A DNA stretch of 64,000 nt from Microbacteriaceae bacterium (GTDB taxonomy: Bacteria; Actinomycetota; Actinomycetes; Actinomycetales; Microbacteriaceae): contig JAHEAT010000004.1 in assembly GCA_024642605.1 (NCBI GenBank), positions 1-64,000 of the forward strand. The letters run 5' to 3'. Under the pieces are notes generated by a model that was not told the DNA's origin, did no database searches, and saw nothing but the letters and a program-made list of their open reading frames with translations. The stretch's first letter is position 1, and each line of letters begins with the position of its first letter. Of this stretch, positions 46,213-54,723 are shown in pieces. Both the position numbers and the translations under genes were made by a program.

Positions 46213-47142
46213 ATGCCGGATATTCTCTATCCAGTCAAGTGGATTGTGGAGCTGCTTCTAGTGGCTTTCCACAACCTCTTTACGTTCCTCGGGCTTCGCA
46301 GCGGCGACGGTCTAACCTGGGTGCTGGCCATCACAGGGCTGGTTCTCGTGGTTCGCGCTGCTCTGATTCCACTGTTTGTGCGCCAGATCAAGAGCCAGCG
46401 CGGAATGGTGCTGCTTCAGCCTGAACTCCAAAAGCTTCAGAAAAAGTACAAGGGCAAGAGCGACCGCGAATCGCGCGAGGCGTTTGCCAAGGAGCAGATG
46501 GAGCTCTACAAGCGAACCGGTTCAAACCCGCTGTCGTCTTGTCTTCCGCTTTTGGCCCAAATGCCTATCTTCATGAGCCTCTTCTTCGTACTCAACGAAG
46601 CTCAGCACGCCAAGGCCGGTGTTGGCCTTCTGACCGCGCAGCTCTCAAAAGACTTCTCGCAGGCAACCTTCTTCGGTGCGCCACTGAGCGAAACCTTCCT
46701 TACCGCATCAACCAACACCGTTCGCTTCTTGGCCGCGGCCATGGTTATCTTGATGACTACCTCGCAGTTCATCACACAGCGCCAAATCATCTCGAAGAAC
46801 CAGACCCCTGCAAACTTGCAGAACAGCCAGTACATGCAGACTCAAAAGGTCATGTTGTTCCTGTTTCCAATCATGTTCGCTATCTCGGGTGTCTCGTTTC
46901 CACTCGGCGTCATGTTCTACTGGTTGGTCTCTAACTTCTGGACCATGGGCCAGCAGTACGTTGTGATCAAGCGCATGCCAACCCCTGGTTCGGTGGCGCA
47001 CGACCAACTGCAGGCACGCCTAGCCGCCAAGGGCAAGCTCGTTTTGCCCGAGGTAATCGAAGGCGAAGTGCCAGACGAACTAAAGCCAGAACCAAAGGGT
47101 CAGCGCAGCCAGCCAACCCGCAAGAAGCCTAAGAAGAAGTAG
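46213..47142 (+). CDS. yidC: Membrane protein insertase YidC
   Basis: The 309-residue protein lacks the large periplasmic domain of Gram-negative YidC. It has five helices typical of the Gram-positive/actinobacterial form, the conserved core Arg (RQIKSQRGMVLLQPE) and the coiled cytoplasmic hairpin with ELQKLQKKYKGK. The C-terminal tail is Lys/Pro-rich and may bind ribosomes. An AAAGG ribosome-binding site precedes the ATG, and jag follows 6 bp after the stop. Confidence 0.96.
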   Translation: MPDILYPVKWIVELLLVAFHNLFTFLGLRSGDGLTWVLAITGLVLVVRAALIPLFVRQIKSQRGMVLLQPELQKLQKKYKGKSDRESREAFAKEQMELYKRTGSNPLSSCLPLLAQMPIFMSLFFVLNEAQHAKAGVGLLTAQLSKDFSQATFFGAPLSETFLTASTNTVRFLAAAMVILMTTSQFITQRQIISKNQTPANLQNSQYMQTQKVMLFLFPIMFAISGVSFPLGVMFYWLVSNFWTMGQQYVVIKRMPTPGSVAHDQLQARLAAKGKLVLPEVIEGEVPDELKPEPKGQRSQPTRKKPKKK

Positions 47143-47148
47143 GAAATC

Positions 47149-47775
47149 ATGCCAAAGAAGCAAAACCCAGAAGTTACTGCCGAAGAAACCGTGGCAGAGG
47201 CCGAAGTCGTAGCAATCGATGAGGTTGTTGAAGGTGCCGATGACGCAGCAGACAGCGAAGCAGGCGAAGCTAAGGCCGACCGCAAGCACGGCCGTGACGA
47301 GGAGCCTCGCAGCGCCAAGGCCCTAGAAGAAGAGGGCGACATTGCCGCCGACTACCTAGAAGAGCTGCTTGACATCTTCGATCTCGACGGAGACATCGAC
47401 ATCGATGTGCGCCAAGGCCGCGCTTACCTCGCGATTTCGAGCGAAGACCCAAAGAGCAATCTGTCACTGATTGCCGAGCCAGAGACCGTGGAGGCTCTTC
47501 AGGAGCTAACTCGTCTTGCCGTTCAGGTTAAAACCAACTCATTCAGCCGTTTGATATTGGATGTCGGTGGCTCACGCCAGAAGCGTGCTGACGACCTCGG
47601 CCGCATCGTCAACCGAATTATCGAGAAGGTAAAAGACCAGGGCGAGGCTGTTCACATGAAGCCGGCTTCGTCGTACGAGCGCAAGATCGTGCACGACTTG
47701 GTTTCTGCGGCCGGACTCATCTCAGAGTCTGAGGGCGAAGGCAAAGAGCGCCACATCGTTGTAAAGCCTGCCTAA
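47149..47775 (+). CDS. jag: RNA-binding protein Jag/KhpB (KH and R3H domains)
   Basis: The 208-residue protein has an acidic Ala/Glu-rich N-terminal tail (1-65), a KH-like domain (about 70-135, with DIDIDVRQGRAYLAISS) and a C-terminal R3H domain (about 140-208, with MKPASSYERKIVHDLVS). It binds RNA and in other bacteria affects cell-wall and division gene expression. The tail replaces the Jag-N domain. A strong terminator follows. Confidence 0.93.
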   Translation: MPKKQNPEVTAEETVAEAEVVAIDEVVEGADDAADSEAGEAKADRKHGRDEEPRSAKALEEEGDIAADYLEELLDIFDLDGDIDIDVRQGRAYLAISSEDPKSNLSLIAEPETVEALQELTRLAVQVKTNSFSRLILDVGGSRQKRADDLGRIVNRIIEKVKDQGEAVHMKPASSYERKIVHDLVSAAGLISESEGEGKERHIVVKPA

Positions 47776-47790
47776 TCAAGGTTTGGAATA

Positions 47791-47818
47791 GGGTCGGAGC
47801 TAGCGCTCCGGCCCTTTT
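47791..47818 (+). terminator. Rho-independent terminator after jag
   Basis: The 10-bp stem GGGTCGGAGC (47791-47800) with GCTCCGGCCC (47805-47814) has a TAGC loop and is followed by TTTT. Confidence 0.88.
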
Positions 47819-47857
47819 CCTTTGATCTGCAGCGCCGTTTAGGTTGGATTGTGCGTG

Positions 47858-47871
47858 GTTTCACGTGAAAC
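47858..47871. promoter_or_regulatory. parS site upstream of rsmG
   Basis: GTTTCACGTGAAAC is a perfect 14-bp core parS palindrome, placed 17 bp before the rsmG start. ParB would load here. Confidence 0.9.
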
Positions 47872-47887
47872 ATTGGAAGATTGAGAC

Positions 47888-48535
47888 ATGAGTAATCAGG
47901 AAGAACAGTTGGATTTCAGCCCAGAGGCGGAGCCTGCCGCTGCTACTTCTGTTTTTGGCGCTGGCATTGGCCTAGCGCGCCAGTACGCTCAACTTTTGGT
48001 GCGTGACGGTGATGTTCTAGGGCTACTCGGCCCACGGGAGTTGCCAAAGCTCTGGAGCCGCCACATTTTGAACTCAGCAGTAGTTGCCGAATTAGTGCCA
48101 GACGGCTCATCTGTCGCCGATGTCGGTTCCGGGGCGGGGCTACCGGGAATTCCAATGGCGATCGCTCAGCCAAACGCGCATTTCACACTGATTGAGCCGA
48201 TGGAACGCAGAAGCGACTGGCTTTCCCTTGTTGTATCTGAATTGGGGCTTAAAAATGTGTCTGTCTTGCGAGCCCGAGCCGAAGAAGTGGGGGAGGTTTA
48301 CGACCTCGTCACCGCCCGGGCCGTGTCAGCGTTACCTAAGCTGCTTCGCCTCACCGTTCCGCTCACCCGCCACGGCGGGGCGGTCATTGCGCTAAAAGGC
48401 GGTAAGGCGCAACAAGAGGTTGAGGAATCTCGTAAATTGACCAAGAAGCTGGCAATTAAGGGCTTCGAACTTATTCACACCGGTGCACAGTTTCTCGACG
48501 AACCCACTTTGGTTGTTCGCACTACGCTAGTCTGA
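47888..48535 (+). CDS. rsmG: 16S rRNA (guanine-527 N7) methyltransferase RsmG
   Basis: The 215-residue protein has the SAM-binding motif VADVGSGAGLPGIPMAIA and LWSRHILNSAVVAEL, typical of RsmG/GidB. It methylates G527 of 16S rRNA; loss of function gives low-level streptomycin resistance in other bacteria. A GGAAG ribosome-binding site is present. Its position before parA is conserved. Confidence 0.95.
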   Translation: MSNQEEQLDFSPEAEPAAATSVFGAGIGLARQYAQLLVRDGDVLGLLGPRELPKLWSRHILNSAVVAELVPDGSSVADVGSGAGLPGIPMAIAQPNAHFTLIEPMERRSDWLSLVVSELGLKNVSVLRARAEEVGEVYDLVTARAVSALPKLLRLTVPLTRHGGAVIALKGGKAQQEVEESRKLTKKLAIKGFELIHTGAQFLDEPTLVVRTTLV

Positions 48536-48543
48536 TTGCACCC

Positions 48544-48756
48544 ATGGAAGACACTAAAAGCACCCCAAACCAGCTGGAAACGGCCGCTGAAAGCGACGTT
48601 TCGACCCCGGCGACGGTTGTACCGGGACACGGCTTTCCCGCCAATCGACTGGAGTCTAGCCCCGAGCCCACGGGATGGCACGCTTCCGGTGCCAATTCAA
48701 ACTCCCCAGGCACACTCGGCAACCTAAATAAGGTTTCACGTGAAACATCCCGATGA
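48544..48756 (+). pseudogene. Short reading frame ahead of parA, possible detached ParA N-terminus
   Basis: A 70-codon frame starts 8 bp after the rsmG stop and encodes a low-complexity peptide rich in Ser, Pro, Thr and Glu. It ends NKVSRETSR, with VSRET encoded by parS. Mycobacterial ParA has a disordered N-terminal extension that also contains NVSRETS just before the ATPase domain. Here the parA frame continues one base later (+1) directly after the Ser codon, so joining the two would give VSRETS-DDYLSDSPL. The frame may be a detached N-terminus caused by a 1-bp insertion, the product of a sequencing error, or translated separately. Confidence 0.4.
48733..48746. promoter_or_regulatory. parS site overlapping the parA start
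   Basis: GTTTCACGTGAAAC is a perfect 14-bp core parS palindrome. The GTG at 48740-48742 inside it is the first possible start of parA in its frame, because a TAA lies at 48725. Confidence 0.9.
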
Positions 48757-49639
48757 CTACCTGAGCGATTCACCGCTGCTTCGCGAGCTTTCTGAGAACA
48801 ACACACGCCTAAGACGCTTGGACGAACTGACCTTTCCAAAGCCTAATTTCACCCGAATCTTTACCATTTCGAACCAAAAAGGTGGGGTCGGTAAGACCAC
48901 CACCGCGGTAAACATCGCGGCAGCCCTCGCATCAAAGGGCCTCAAGGTTCTAGTGATCGACCTCGACCCACAGGGTAACGCCTCAACGGCACTTGGAATC
49001 GACCACCACAAGAACATCGAGAGCATCTATGACGTGCTCATCAAGGGCATTCCGCTGGCTCAGGTAGTCAAGCAGTCTCCAGAGTCGCCCAATCTCACCT
49101 GCGTTCCAGCCACTATTCACCTAACTGGCGCCGAATTAGAGCTAGTTATGACCGATCGCCGCGAATACAAGCTGCGTGAAGCAATCGGAAACTACCTCGC
49201 GCAGTGCGAAGTGCGCCCAGATTACGTATTCATCGACTGCCCACCGAGCCTCGGGCTTCTCACCATCAACGCTTGGGTCGCGGCGCTAGAGGTTTTGGTT
49301 CCGATTCAGTGCGAGTACTACGCGCTAGAAGGCGTGCAGCAGTTGCAGGACTACATCGGCATGATCAGGCAGAGCCTGAACCCGGATCTTCAGGTGAGCA
49401 CCGTTTTGCTGACCATGTTTGACAATCGCACCCGTTTGGCCGGCGACGTCGCCGCCGAAGTGCGCAATTTCTTCCCAACTCAGACCCTAACCACCGTGAT
49501 TCCGCGGTCTGTAAGGGTTTCTGAGGCACCGTCTTACGGCAAAACCGTTGTGAATTACGACAGAAAGTCGTCTGGAGCCATCGCTTATCTTGAGGCTGCA
49601 GCCGAAATCGCTATTCGAGGAGAACAAAATGGCAGATAG
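48740..49639 (+). CDS. parA: Chromosome-partitioning ATPase ParA
   Basis: The 299-residue protein has the deviant Walker A SNQKGGVGKTTTAVN, the Walker A' region VLVIDLDPQGNAST, and FIDCPPSLGLLTINA. It forms the nucleoid-bound gradient that moves ParB-parS complexes. The start is unusual: GTG within parS with only a weak AAGG upstream, and an in-frame TAA 15 bp earlier excludes a longer protein in this frame. An N-terminal extension present in mycobacterial ParA appears in another frame just upstream. It overlaps parB by 11 bp. Confidence 0.95.
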   Translation: MKHPDDYLSDSPLLRELSENNTRLRRLDELTFPKPNFTRIFTISNQKGGVGKTTTAVNIAAALASKGLKVLVIDLDPQGNASTALGIDHHKNIESIYDVLIKGIPLAQVVKQSPESPNLTCVPATIHLTGAELELVMTDRREYKLREAIGNYLAQCEVRPDYVFIDCPPSLGLLTINAWVAALEVLVPIQCEYYALEGVQQLQDYIGMIRQSLNPDLQVSTVLLTMFDNRTRLAGDVAAEVRNFFPTQTLTTVIPRSVRVSEAPSYGKTVVNYDRKSSGAIAYLEAAAEIAIRGEQNGR

Positions 49640-50678
49640 AAAAGGCGGCCTAGGTCGCGGTATTGGCGCATTGATTCCAACTTCAGAAGTTCCAGGCGAG
49701 CGCCCGATCGACGTGTTCTTTCCGGCAGCGGGAACCAGTTCGGTACCTAACCCAATCGATTCGTCTGCCTCAGATGCCACCGCTACTGGCAACCCATACG
49801 CCAACCAGGCGGCGGCCAACGGTCAGGCCCAAGCCGCCGATGGCGCTCAGCCACTTTTGGCAGTGCCTGGCGCACGTTTCGGATACCTAGACCTCGACGC
49901 AATCACCCCGAACCCCAAGCAGCCGCGAGCCGTGTTTGAGCCGGAGGCCTTCGCCGAATTGGTTCACTCAATTCGCGAGCTGGGCGTACTTCAGCCGATT
50001 GTAGTTCGCCCTCTTGGCGAGCAGGATGGCAGCCCAAGATATGAGCTCATCATGGGTGAACGTCGCCTACGAGCCAGCAAACAAGCGGGTCTCGTCAAGA
50101 TTCCAGCGGTGATTCGCGACACCGCCGACGAAAACATGCTGCGTGATGCACTGCTCGAAAACCTTCACCGAGCCGACCTCAACCCACTAGAAGAGGCAAG
50201 CGCCTACCAGCAACTTCTCGAAGATTTCGGCATCACCCAAGACCAGCTGGCTGAGCGAATTGGGCGTTCGCGACCACGCATCACCAACACCATCCGCCTG
50301 CTTCGCCTACCCGCCTCGGTGCAACGCAAGGTGGCAGCCGGCGTCTTGAGCGCTGGCCACGCACGTGCACTCTTGGCACTGCCAGACGAGGCAACCATCG
50401 TGGCAATGGCCGACAAGGTAATCAACGAAGGTCTTTCGGTGCGCGGCGTAGAAGAGCTAGTAGCGATCACGAAGCCTGTCGAGAAGCGCGGCAAAATTCG
50501 TGCTGGTAGCGGCCAGGATCACCTAAAAGGACTAGCCACACAGGTGGGCGACCACCTGGGCACCAAGGTGACCATCTCGCTTGGCAAAGCCAAGGGCATC
50601 ATGAGCGTTGAGTTTGCGAGCATCGCCGATCTAAACCGAATCCTCGACGAAATGGGCATTGACCGCGAACAGCACTAG
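49629..50678 (+). CDS. parB: Chromosome-partitioning protein ParB (CTPase)
   Basis: The ATG at 49629 follows a GAGGAG ribosome-binding site inside the parA 3' end. The 349-residue protein begins GLGRGIGALIP, the usual ParA-stimulating and start motif, followed by a disordered Ala/Gln-rich linker to residue 90. The CTP-binding N-domain contains GERRLRASKQAGL and the NPLEEASAYQQLLEDFG region, the helix-turn-helix is TQDQLAERIGRSRPRITN, and the C-terminal part is the dimer domain. It loads at parS and slides on DNA as a CTP clamp. Confidence 0.96.
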   Translation: MADRKGGLGRGIGALIPTSEVPGERPIDVFFPAAGTSSVPNPIDSSASDATATGNPYANQAAANGQAQAADGAQPLLAVPGARFGYLDLDAITPNPKQPRAVFEPEAFAELVHSIRELGVLQPIVVRPLGEQDGSPRYELIMGERRLRASKQAGLVKIPAVIRDTADENMLRDALLENLHRADLNPLEEASAYQQLLEDFGITQDQLAERIGRSRPRITNTIRLLRLPASVQRKVAAGVLSAGHARALLALPDEATIVAMADKVINEGLSVRGVEELVAITKPVEKRGKIRAGSGQDHLKGLATQVGDHLGTKVTISLGKAKGIMSVEFASIADLNRILDEMGIDREQH

Positions 50679-50784
50679 CCGCTAAACAGGTGGCAGTAAC
50701 CGTAAAACTCAGCGATATTGCCCTGTGATTAGGTTATGTAAACCTTAGGGTTTGGGCGGACTCTAGCCCAGCAAGCTCTCACGC

Positions 50785-50849
50785 TATAGTTGGCATAGGT
50801 GAGCTGGGAAGTCTGGTCGGCATGTATCTGCCAACCCCGAAAGGTCACG
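50785..50849 (+). promoter_or_regulatory. nhaA promoter and structured leader
   Basis: TATAGT (50785-50790) is a -10 box, giving a leader of about 53 nt from around 50797. The leader can fold into a hairpin GGTcGGCA-TGTATC-TGCCaACC (50815-50835) and an outer GTGA/TCAC stem (50799-50802 with 50845-50848) that brackets the GAAAGG ribosome-binding site at 50839-50844. A cis-acting ion- or pH-responsive element is possible; I cannot assign it to a named family. Confidence 0.45.
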
Positions 50850-51974
50850 ATGCTCTCATTCTTCAAGATCGAGCGAAACGCAGCCCTCCTACTTTTGATT
50901 GCGGCCGTTATCGGGCTCGCAATTGCGAACTCCCCGTGGGCATCCTCGTTCAATGTTTTACGTGAAACATCACTTGTCGTGCCATTTACCGACCTAAATT
51001 TAACCGTCACCCACTGGCTCGGCGAAGGGCTGATGACCGGGTTCTTTTTGCTTATCGGCCTAGAACTCAAGCGCGAAGCGACCATCGGAGCTCTGAAAAA
51101 GCCCAGCGCAATACTTGTTCCTGGATTCGCGGCTCTTTTCGGGGCGCTAGTGCCTGCTCTCGTATTCGTTTTACTAGTTGGCGGTGAGGCCGGCTCGGGC
51201 TGGCCGATACCAATGGCTACCGATGTCACCTTTGCCTTGGCTGTATTCGCAGTCTTCGGCAGAAACATGCCGCGCTCAGCAAGGGCTTTTCTGCTGTCGT
51301 TCGCAGTTATCGACGACCTGATCGCCATTCTGGTGATAGCGATATTTCTAACCGCAAACCTAAACTTTGGCTCACTGATGCTCGCGGCGGTCTGTTTGGC
51401 GGGCTTCACCCTTGTTTTGCGCAGCCAAATGGCATGGATACGCCTGATTTCAGTGATACCGGCGGTACTCGCCTGGTATTTCACCCTGCAATCGGGTGTC
51501 TCACCGCTAGTCACCGGCGTGATTCTCGGTCTGCTTGTGCCAACTGGGCTCATAGAGAAACTCGAGGAGGCACTGCATCCCTGGGTTTCACTGGTTGTTT
51601 TGCCGCTTTTTGCACTGGTGGCGGCCGGAGTAACTCTCGGAGGTACCTCGCAGCCATTTGTCATCGGCTCGGCCCTCAGCATCGCCATTTTGCTTCGCCC
51701 AATCGGCAAAATCTTTGGCATCACGGCCGGCGCGCTGCTGGGCAGGGCATTGGCTAGGGGCGAGTCTTTTACCGGGATGCGCTCAAGCGACTACCTGCGA
51801 ATCTCGGTGTTGGGCGGAATCGGGTTCACGGTGGCACTTTTGGTTGCCAACTCGGTGTTTGGGGCCTCATCGAGCCTTGCCACCACCGCAATCGTGGCTA
51901 CCTTGATCGCCATGGTTGTCTCGATGGCAATCGGCGCATGGGCGCTAGCGTCGAGAAAGAGCCCAGCGCTTTAG
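50850..51974 (+). CDS. nhaA: Na+/H+ antiporter NhaA
   Basis: ATG at 50850 with GAAAGG upstream gives 374 residues and the usual NhaA N-terminus (NAALLLLIAAVIGLAIANSPW). The ion-binding Asp pair is in FAVIDDLIAIL, and the crossing unwound helices carry MATDVTFALAVFAVFG and the GIGFTVALLVA block. It exchanges internal Na+ for protons, so pH and salt homeostasis are the likely roles. It is preceded by a structured leader and contains a near-match to parS. Confidence 0.95.
   Translation: MLSFFKIERNAALLLLIAAVIGLAIANSPWASSFNVLRETSLVVPFTDLNLTVTHWLGEGLMTGFFLLIGLELKREATIGALKKPSAILVPGFAALFGALVPALVFVLLVGGEAGSGWPIPMATDVTFALAVFAVFGRNMPRSARAFLLSFAVIDDLIAILVIAIFLTANLNFGSLMLAAVCLAGFTLVLRSQMAWIRLISVIPAVLAWYFTLQSGVSPLVTGVILGLLVPTGLIEKLEEALHPWVSLVVLPLFALVAAGVTLGGTSQPFVIGSALSIAILLRPIGKIFGITAGALLGRALARGESFTGMRSSDYLRISVLGGIGFTVALLVANSVFGASSSLATTAIVATLIAMVVSMAIGAWALASRKSPAL
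50954..50969. promoter_or_regulatory. parS-like site inside nhaA
   Basis: TGTTTTACGTGAAACA matches the 16-bp parS consensus at all but one position (T for C in the left arm). It is 2.2 kb from the parA parS site and could be a third ParB-loading site. Confidence 0.6.
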
Positions 51975-52031
51975 CAGTCGGGTTTAAAAGCCGAAAATGC
52001 TAAGCCCGGCTGAGTGGGTAACAACGCTGCT

Positions 52032-53003
52032 TTAGCCGCGGCCACGAAGAGCGGCTTCGGCCAAGCTCAAGTAAACCTGGCCGAGCGAGTGCCCTTCGGC
52101 CAAAATGGCCTGAGGTAGCAGCGAAGTTTCAGTTAGACCCGGCAAAACGTTGGCTTCCAAGAACCAGGCCACACCCTTGGCATCAACAATCATGTCGATG
52201 CGAGACAGGTGACGAAGGCCCAAAAGTTCGTGAACCAAGATTGCCATCTTGCCAGCACGTTCGGCGACGGTTTTTTTGAGTCTTGCCGGCACGAAATATT
52301 CGGTTTCGCCAGCGGTGTAACGCTCCTGGTAGCCAAAGTTTCCGCTCGAAGGAACAACTTCAACGGCCGGCAGCGCAAGTGGGCCTGCGCCGAGGTCGAT
52401 AACACTGATTGCCAGTTCGGTACCTTCGACAAAACGCTCGATGATGGCTACATCGCAGTAAACATAGGCATCGATCATCGCCCGCGAGAGGTCTTCGGCT
52501 TTACGAACGATGGTTACACCGTGGGCAGATCCGCTTCGGGCGGGTTTAACGACCAGCGGCAGTGCTAGCGAAGCGGTTACCGCAGCCAAAACACCATCGG
52601 CGTCGAGCTCTTTGAAGGTGTCTTTCGGCAGGGTGATCGACGCTGGAGTCTGAACGCCGGCCTTGCTCACCAAAACCTTGGCGATCGACTTATCCCAGGC
52701 CAGGCGCGATGCAGGGCCAGAAGCTCCAACGAATGGCACGCCAGTAACTGCAAGGATGTCGCGAAGCGCACCATCCTCGCCAGAAGCACCGTGCAGAGTC
52801 GGCCAGATGACGTCGGGCTTATCTTTTTTGATGTTGGCAAGAAGTTCTTGGTCGGGTTCACGCAAAATCACGGTTGCGCCAGCCTCGGTGAGGGCATCGG
52901 CCACGCGGCGGCCCGACTTTAGCGAGATTTCACGTTCGTGAGAGATACCGCCAGCCAAAACCTGAATGGTTAGGCCCTTATGCGCCTTGTTCTTTGGAAT
53001 CAC
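52032..53003 (-). CDS. ddl: D-alanine--D-alanine ligase
   Basis: The 323-residue ATP-grasp enzyme has the Ddl N-terminal block GGISHEREISLKSG, the ATP-binding KPARSGSAHGVTIV, and the C-terminal FLEANVLPGLTETSLLP that carries metal-binding residues. It makes the D-Ala-D-Ala dipeptide for peptidoglycan. It is shorter than the usual 350-370 residues of actinobacterial Ddl. The start overlaps the upstream aminotransferase stop by 4 bp, so the two are co-transcribed. Confidence 0.88.
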   Translation of the reverse strand: MIPKNKAHKGLTIQVLAGGISHEREISLKSGRRVADALTEAGATVILREPDQELLANIKKDKPDVIWPTLHGASGEDGALRDILAVTGVPFVGASGPASRLAWDKSIAKVLVSKAGVQTPASITLPKDTFKELDADGVLAAVTASLALPLVVKPARSGSAHGVTIVRKAEDLSRAMIDAYVYCDVAIIERFVEGTELAISVIDLGAGPLALPAVEVVPSSGNFGYQERYTAGETEYFVPARLKKTVAERAGKMAILVHELLGLRHLSRIDMIVDAKGVAWFLEANVLPGLTETSLLPQAILAEGHSLGQVYLSLAEAALRGRG

Positions 53004-54259
53004 TTGTTGCCCTCTCGATTGAAGGTTTCTAGAAGCTCAGTCTGCAGATTGATAACCGTAGCCAAACGCTTGATGCCTAGGTTGATGTTCTCAGGAGTCG
53101 GGAACGAATAGCAAATTCGCAACTTGTTTTGCCCCGTGCCATCGCCGTAGAAAGCGGTGCCAGGCGTATATGCCACGAGTTCTTTGACGGCGAGCGGCAG
53201 CATCGCTTTCGAGTCGATACCCTCGGGAAGAGTTATCCACAGGTAGAACCCGCCATCTGGCTGGGTTGTGGATAACTTCGGCAGGTATTCGGCCATGGCG
53301 TCGAGCGCTGCATCCCTGCGTTGCTTGTAGACACCGCGGAAAGTGTCGATCTGACCCTGCCAGTCTGCACTCGAAAGGTATTCGCTAATCATCGACTGGC
53401 TAAACATCGACGGGCACAAAATGGCCGACTCTTGAGCCAGCACCAATTTTTCACGGATGGCGGGCGGCGCCAAGACATAGCCGACTCTGAAGCCTGGCGC
53501 CAAAATCTTGGAGAACGAGCCCAGGTAAATGACGTTGTCGTCGAGGGTGCGAAGCGCGTCGGGCACCTTTTTATCGAAATAGAGCAAACCGTAGGGATTA
53601 TCTTCGAGAATCAAGATGCCGTTTCGGCGGCACAGCTCAACAATCTTGGCACGACGGCGCTCGGCGAGGGTTACGCCAGATGGGTTGGCGAAGTTAGGCA
53701 CCAAATACAAGAACTTAATGCGACGACCCTCAGCCTTTAGGCGCGCGATTGTTGCCTTAAGAGCCTCTGGTTGCAAGCCATCGTTGTCGGTTTCGACGTG
53801 CTCGATGTGCGCCTCGTAGTGACGGAAGATACCGATGGCACCAACGTAAGAAGGCCCCTCGGCCAAAACCACGTCACCCTTGTCGAGAAACAGCCCCGAA
53901 ACCAGGTCGAGTCCGTGCTGCGAACCGGTGGTCATTACGATGTCTTCAACCGAAGATTTGACGCCCTCGAGAGCCATGAGCTCACGAACCTGGTCGCGAA
54001 GCTTTAGATCGCCCTGTCCGCCAGAGTATTGAATGGCGAGATCGCCGCGAGTGGTCATTACCTGCTCGTAGGCCTGGTGCAGCAGCTCTTTTGGCAGGGC
54101 GTGCACGTAAGGCATTCCGCCGGCGAGAGAAACAACCTCTGGGCGGCTGACCACCGCAAAGAGCGCGCGAACTTCAGAAACCGAGAGCGAGTGCGCTCGT
54201 GAAGCATAGGAATCCAACCAGATGTCGAAGTTGGTGCCCTTGTTGCTCGTATTCGTCAT
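53000..54259 (-). CDS. PLP-dependent aminotransferase, class I/II
   Basis: The 419-residue fold-type I aminotransferase has the PLP lysine in SFSKILAPGFRVGYV, the PNFANPSGVTL block and the C-terminal RICYSFP arginine that binds the substrate carboxylate. The sequence type (VVSLAGGMPYVHALP at the start) is that of the 2-aminoadipate/LysN-like and valine-pyruvate group, with broad substrate range. Lying directly upstream of ddl it may supply an amino acid for wall synthesis, which is inference only. A GGAGAAAC ribosome-binding site precedes the ATG. Confidence 0.85.
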   Translation of the reverse strand: MTNTSNKGTNFDIWLDSYASRAHSLSVSEVRALFAVVSRPEVVSLAGGMPYVHALPKELLHQAYEQVMTTRGDLAIQYSGGQGDLKLRDQVRELMALEGVKSSVEDIVMTTGSQHGLDLVSGLFLDKGDVVLAEGPSYVGAIGIFRHYEAHIEHVETDNDGLQPEALKATIARLKAEGRRIKFLYLVPNFANPSGVTLAERRRAKIVELCRRNGILILEDNPYGLLYFDKKVPDALRTLDDNVIYLGSFSKILAPGFRVGYVLAPPAIREKLVLAQESAILCPSMFSQSMISEYLSSADWQGQIDTFRGVYKQRRDAALDAMAEYLPKLSTTQPDGGFYLWITLPEGIDSKAMLPLAVKELVAYTPGTAFYGDGTGQNKLRICYSFPTPENINLGIKRLATVINLQTELLETFNREGNK

Positions 54260-54293
54260 GTTTCTCCGTGATGCTTTGGTGCAGTTAGGCGAA

Positions 54294-54328
54294 AACCCAG
54301 CATATTGCTTACCGCAACGCTGGGTTTC
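54294..54328 (-). terminator. Terminator after trxA
   Basis: The 9-bp stem AAACCCAGC (54294-54302) with GCTGGGTTT (54320-54328) encloses a 17-nt loop. Read on the minus strand it lies just downstream of trxA and ends in TTTT, separating it from the aminotransferase gene. Confidence 0.65.
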
Positions 54329-54359
54329 GTTAAAGCCTACCGACTAAGTCGGTTGCTGA

Positions 54360-54680
54360 CTACTTGATGAAGTCGGCGAGGTCTGCAAGCAGTGCAGGCT
54401 TTGGCTTTGCGCCAACCATCTGCTTTACGAGCTGGCCACCCTGAAAAACCTGAAGAGCAGGGATGCTGATGATGCCGTACTGCTGAGCCAAAGCTGGCTC
54501 GTTGTCGACGTTCACCTTTACGATTTCGATCTTGTCGCCGTATTCGGCCGAGATTTCGTCGAGAATTGGAGCCACTTGGCGGCATGGGCCACACCATTCT
54601 GCCCAGAAGTCAACTAGAACAGGCTTGGTGTTCTGCAGAACATCGGCCTGGAAGGTTGCGGTGGTTACGTTTTTTGCCAT
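54360..54680 (-). CDS. trxA: Thioredoxin
   Basis: The 106-residue thioredoxin has the active site WCGPC (Cys30 and Cys33) and the cis-Pro region ISIPALQVF. ATG at 54680 follows a GGAAAA ribosome-binding site; an upstream in-frame TTG is not needed. It reduces protein disulfides with electrons from TrxB, whose gene lies just upstream in the same direction. Confidence 0.96.
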   Translation of the reverse strand: MAKNVTTATFQADVLQNTKPVLVDFWAEWCGPCRQVAPILDEISAEYGDKIEIVKVNVDNEPALAQQYGIISIPALQVFQGGQLVKQMVGAKPKPALLADLADFIK

Positions 54681-54723
54681 GTGTTTTTCCAACTCTTTCT
54701 ATGTAGGCGAATAAGGGTTTGCT

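Noticed and set aside
50797..50849. Cobalamin riboswitch in the nhaA leader, suggested by GGGAAGTCTGGT
   Set aside because: The leader is only about 53 nt, far too short for the cobalamin fold, and nhaA is not a B12-related gene.
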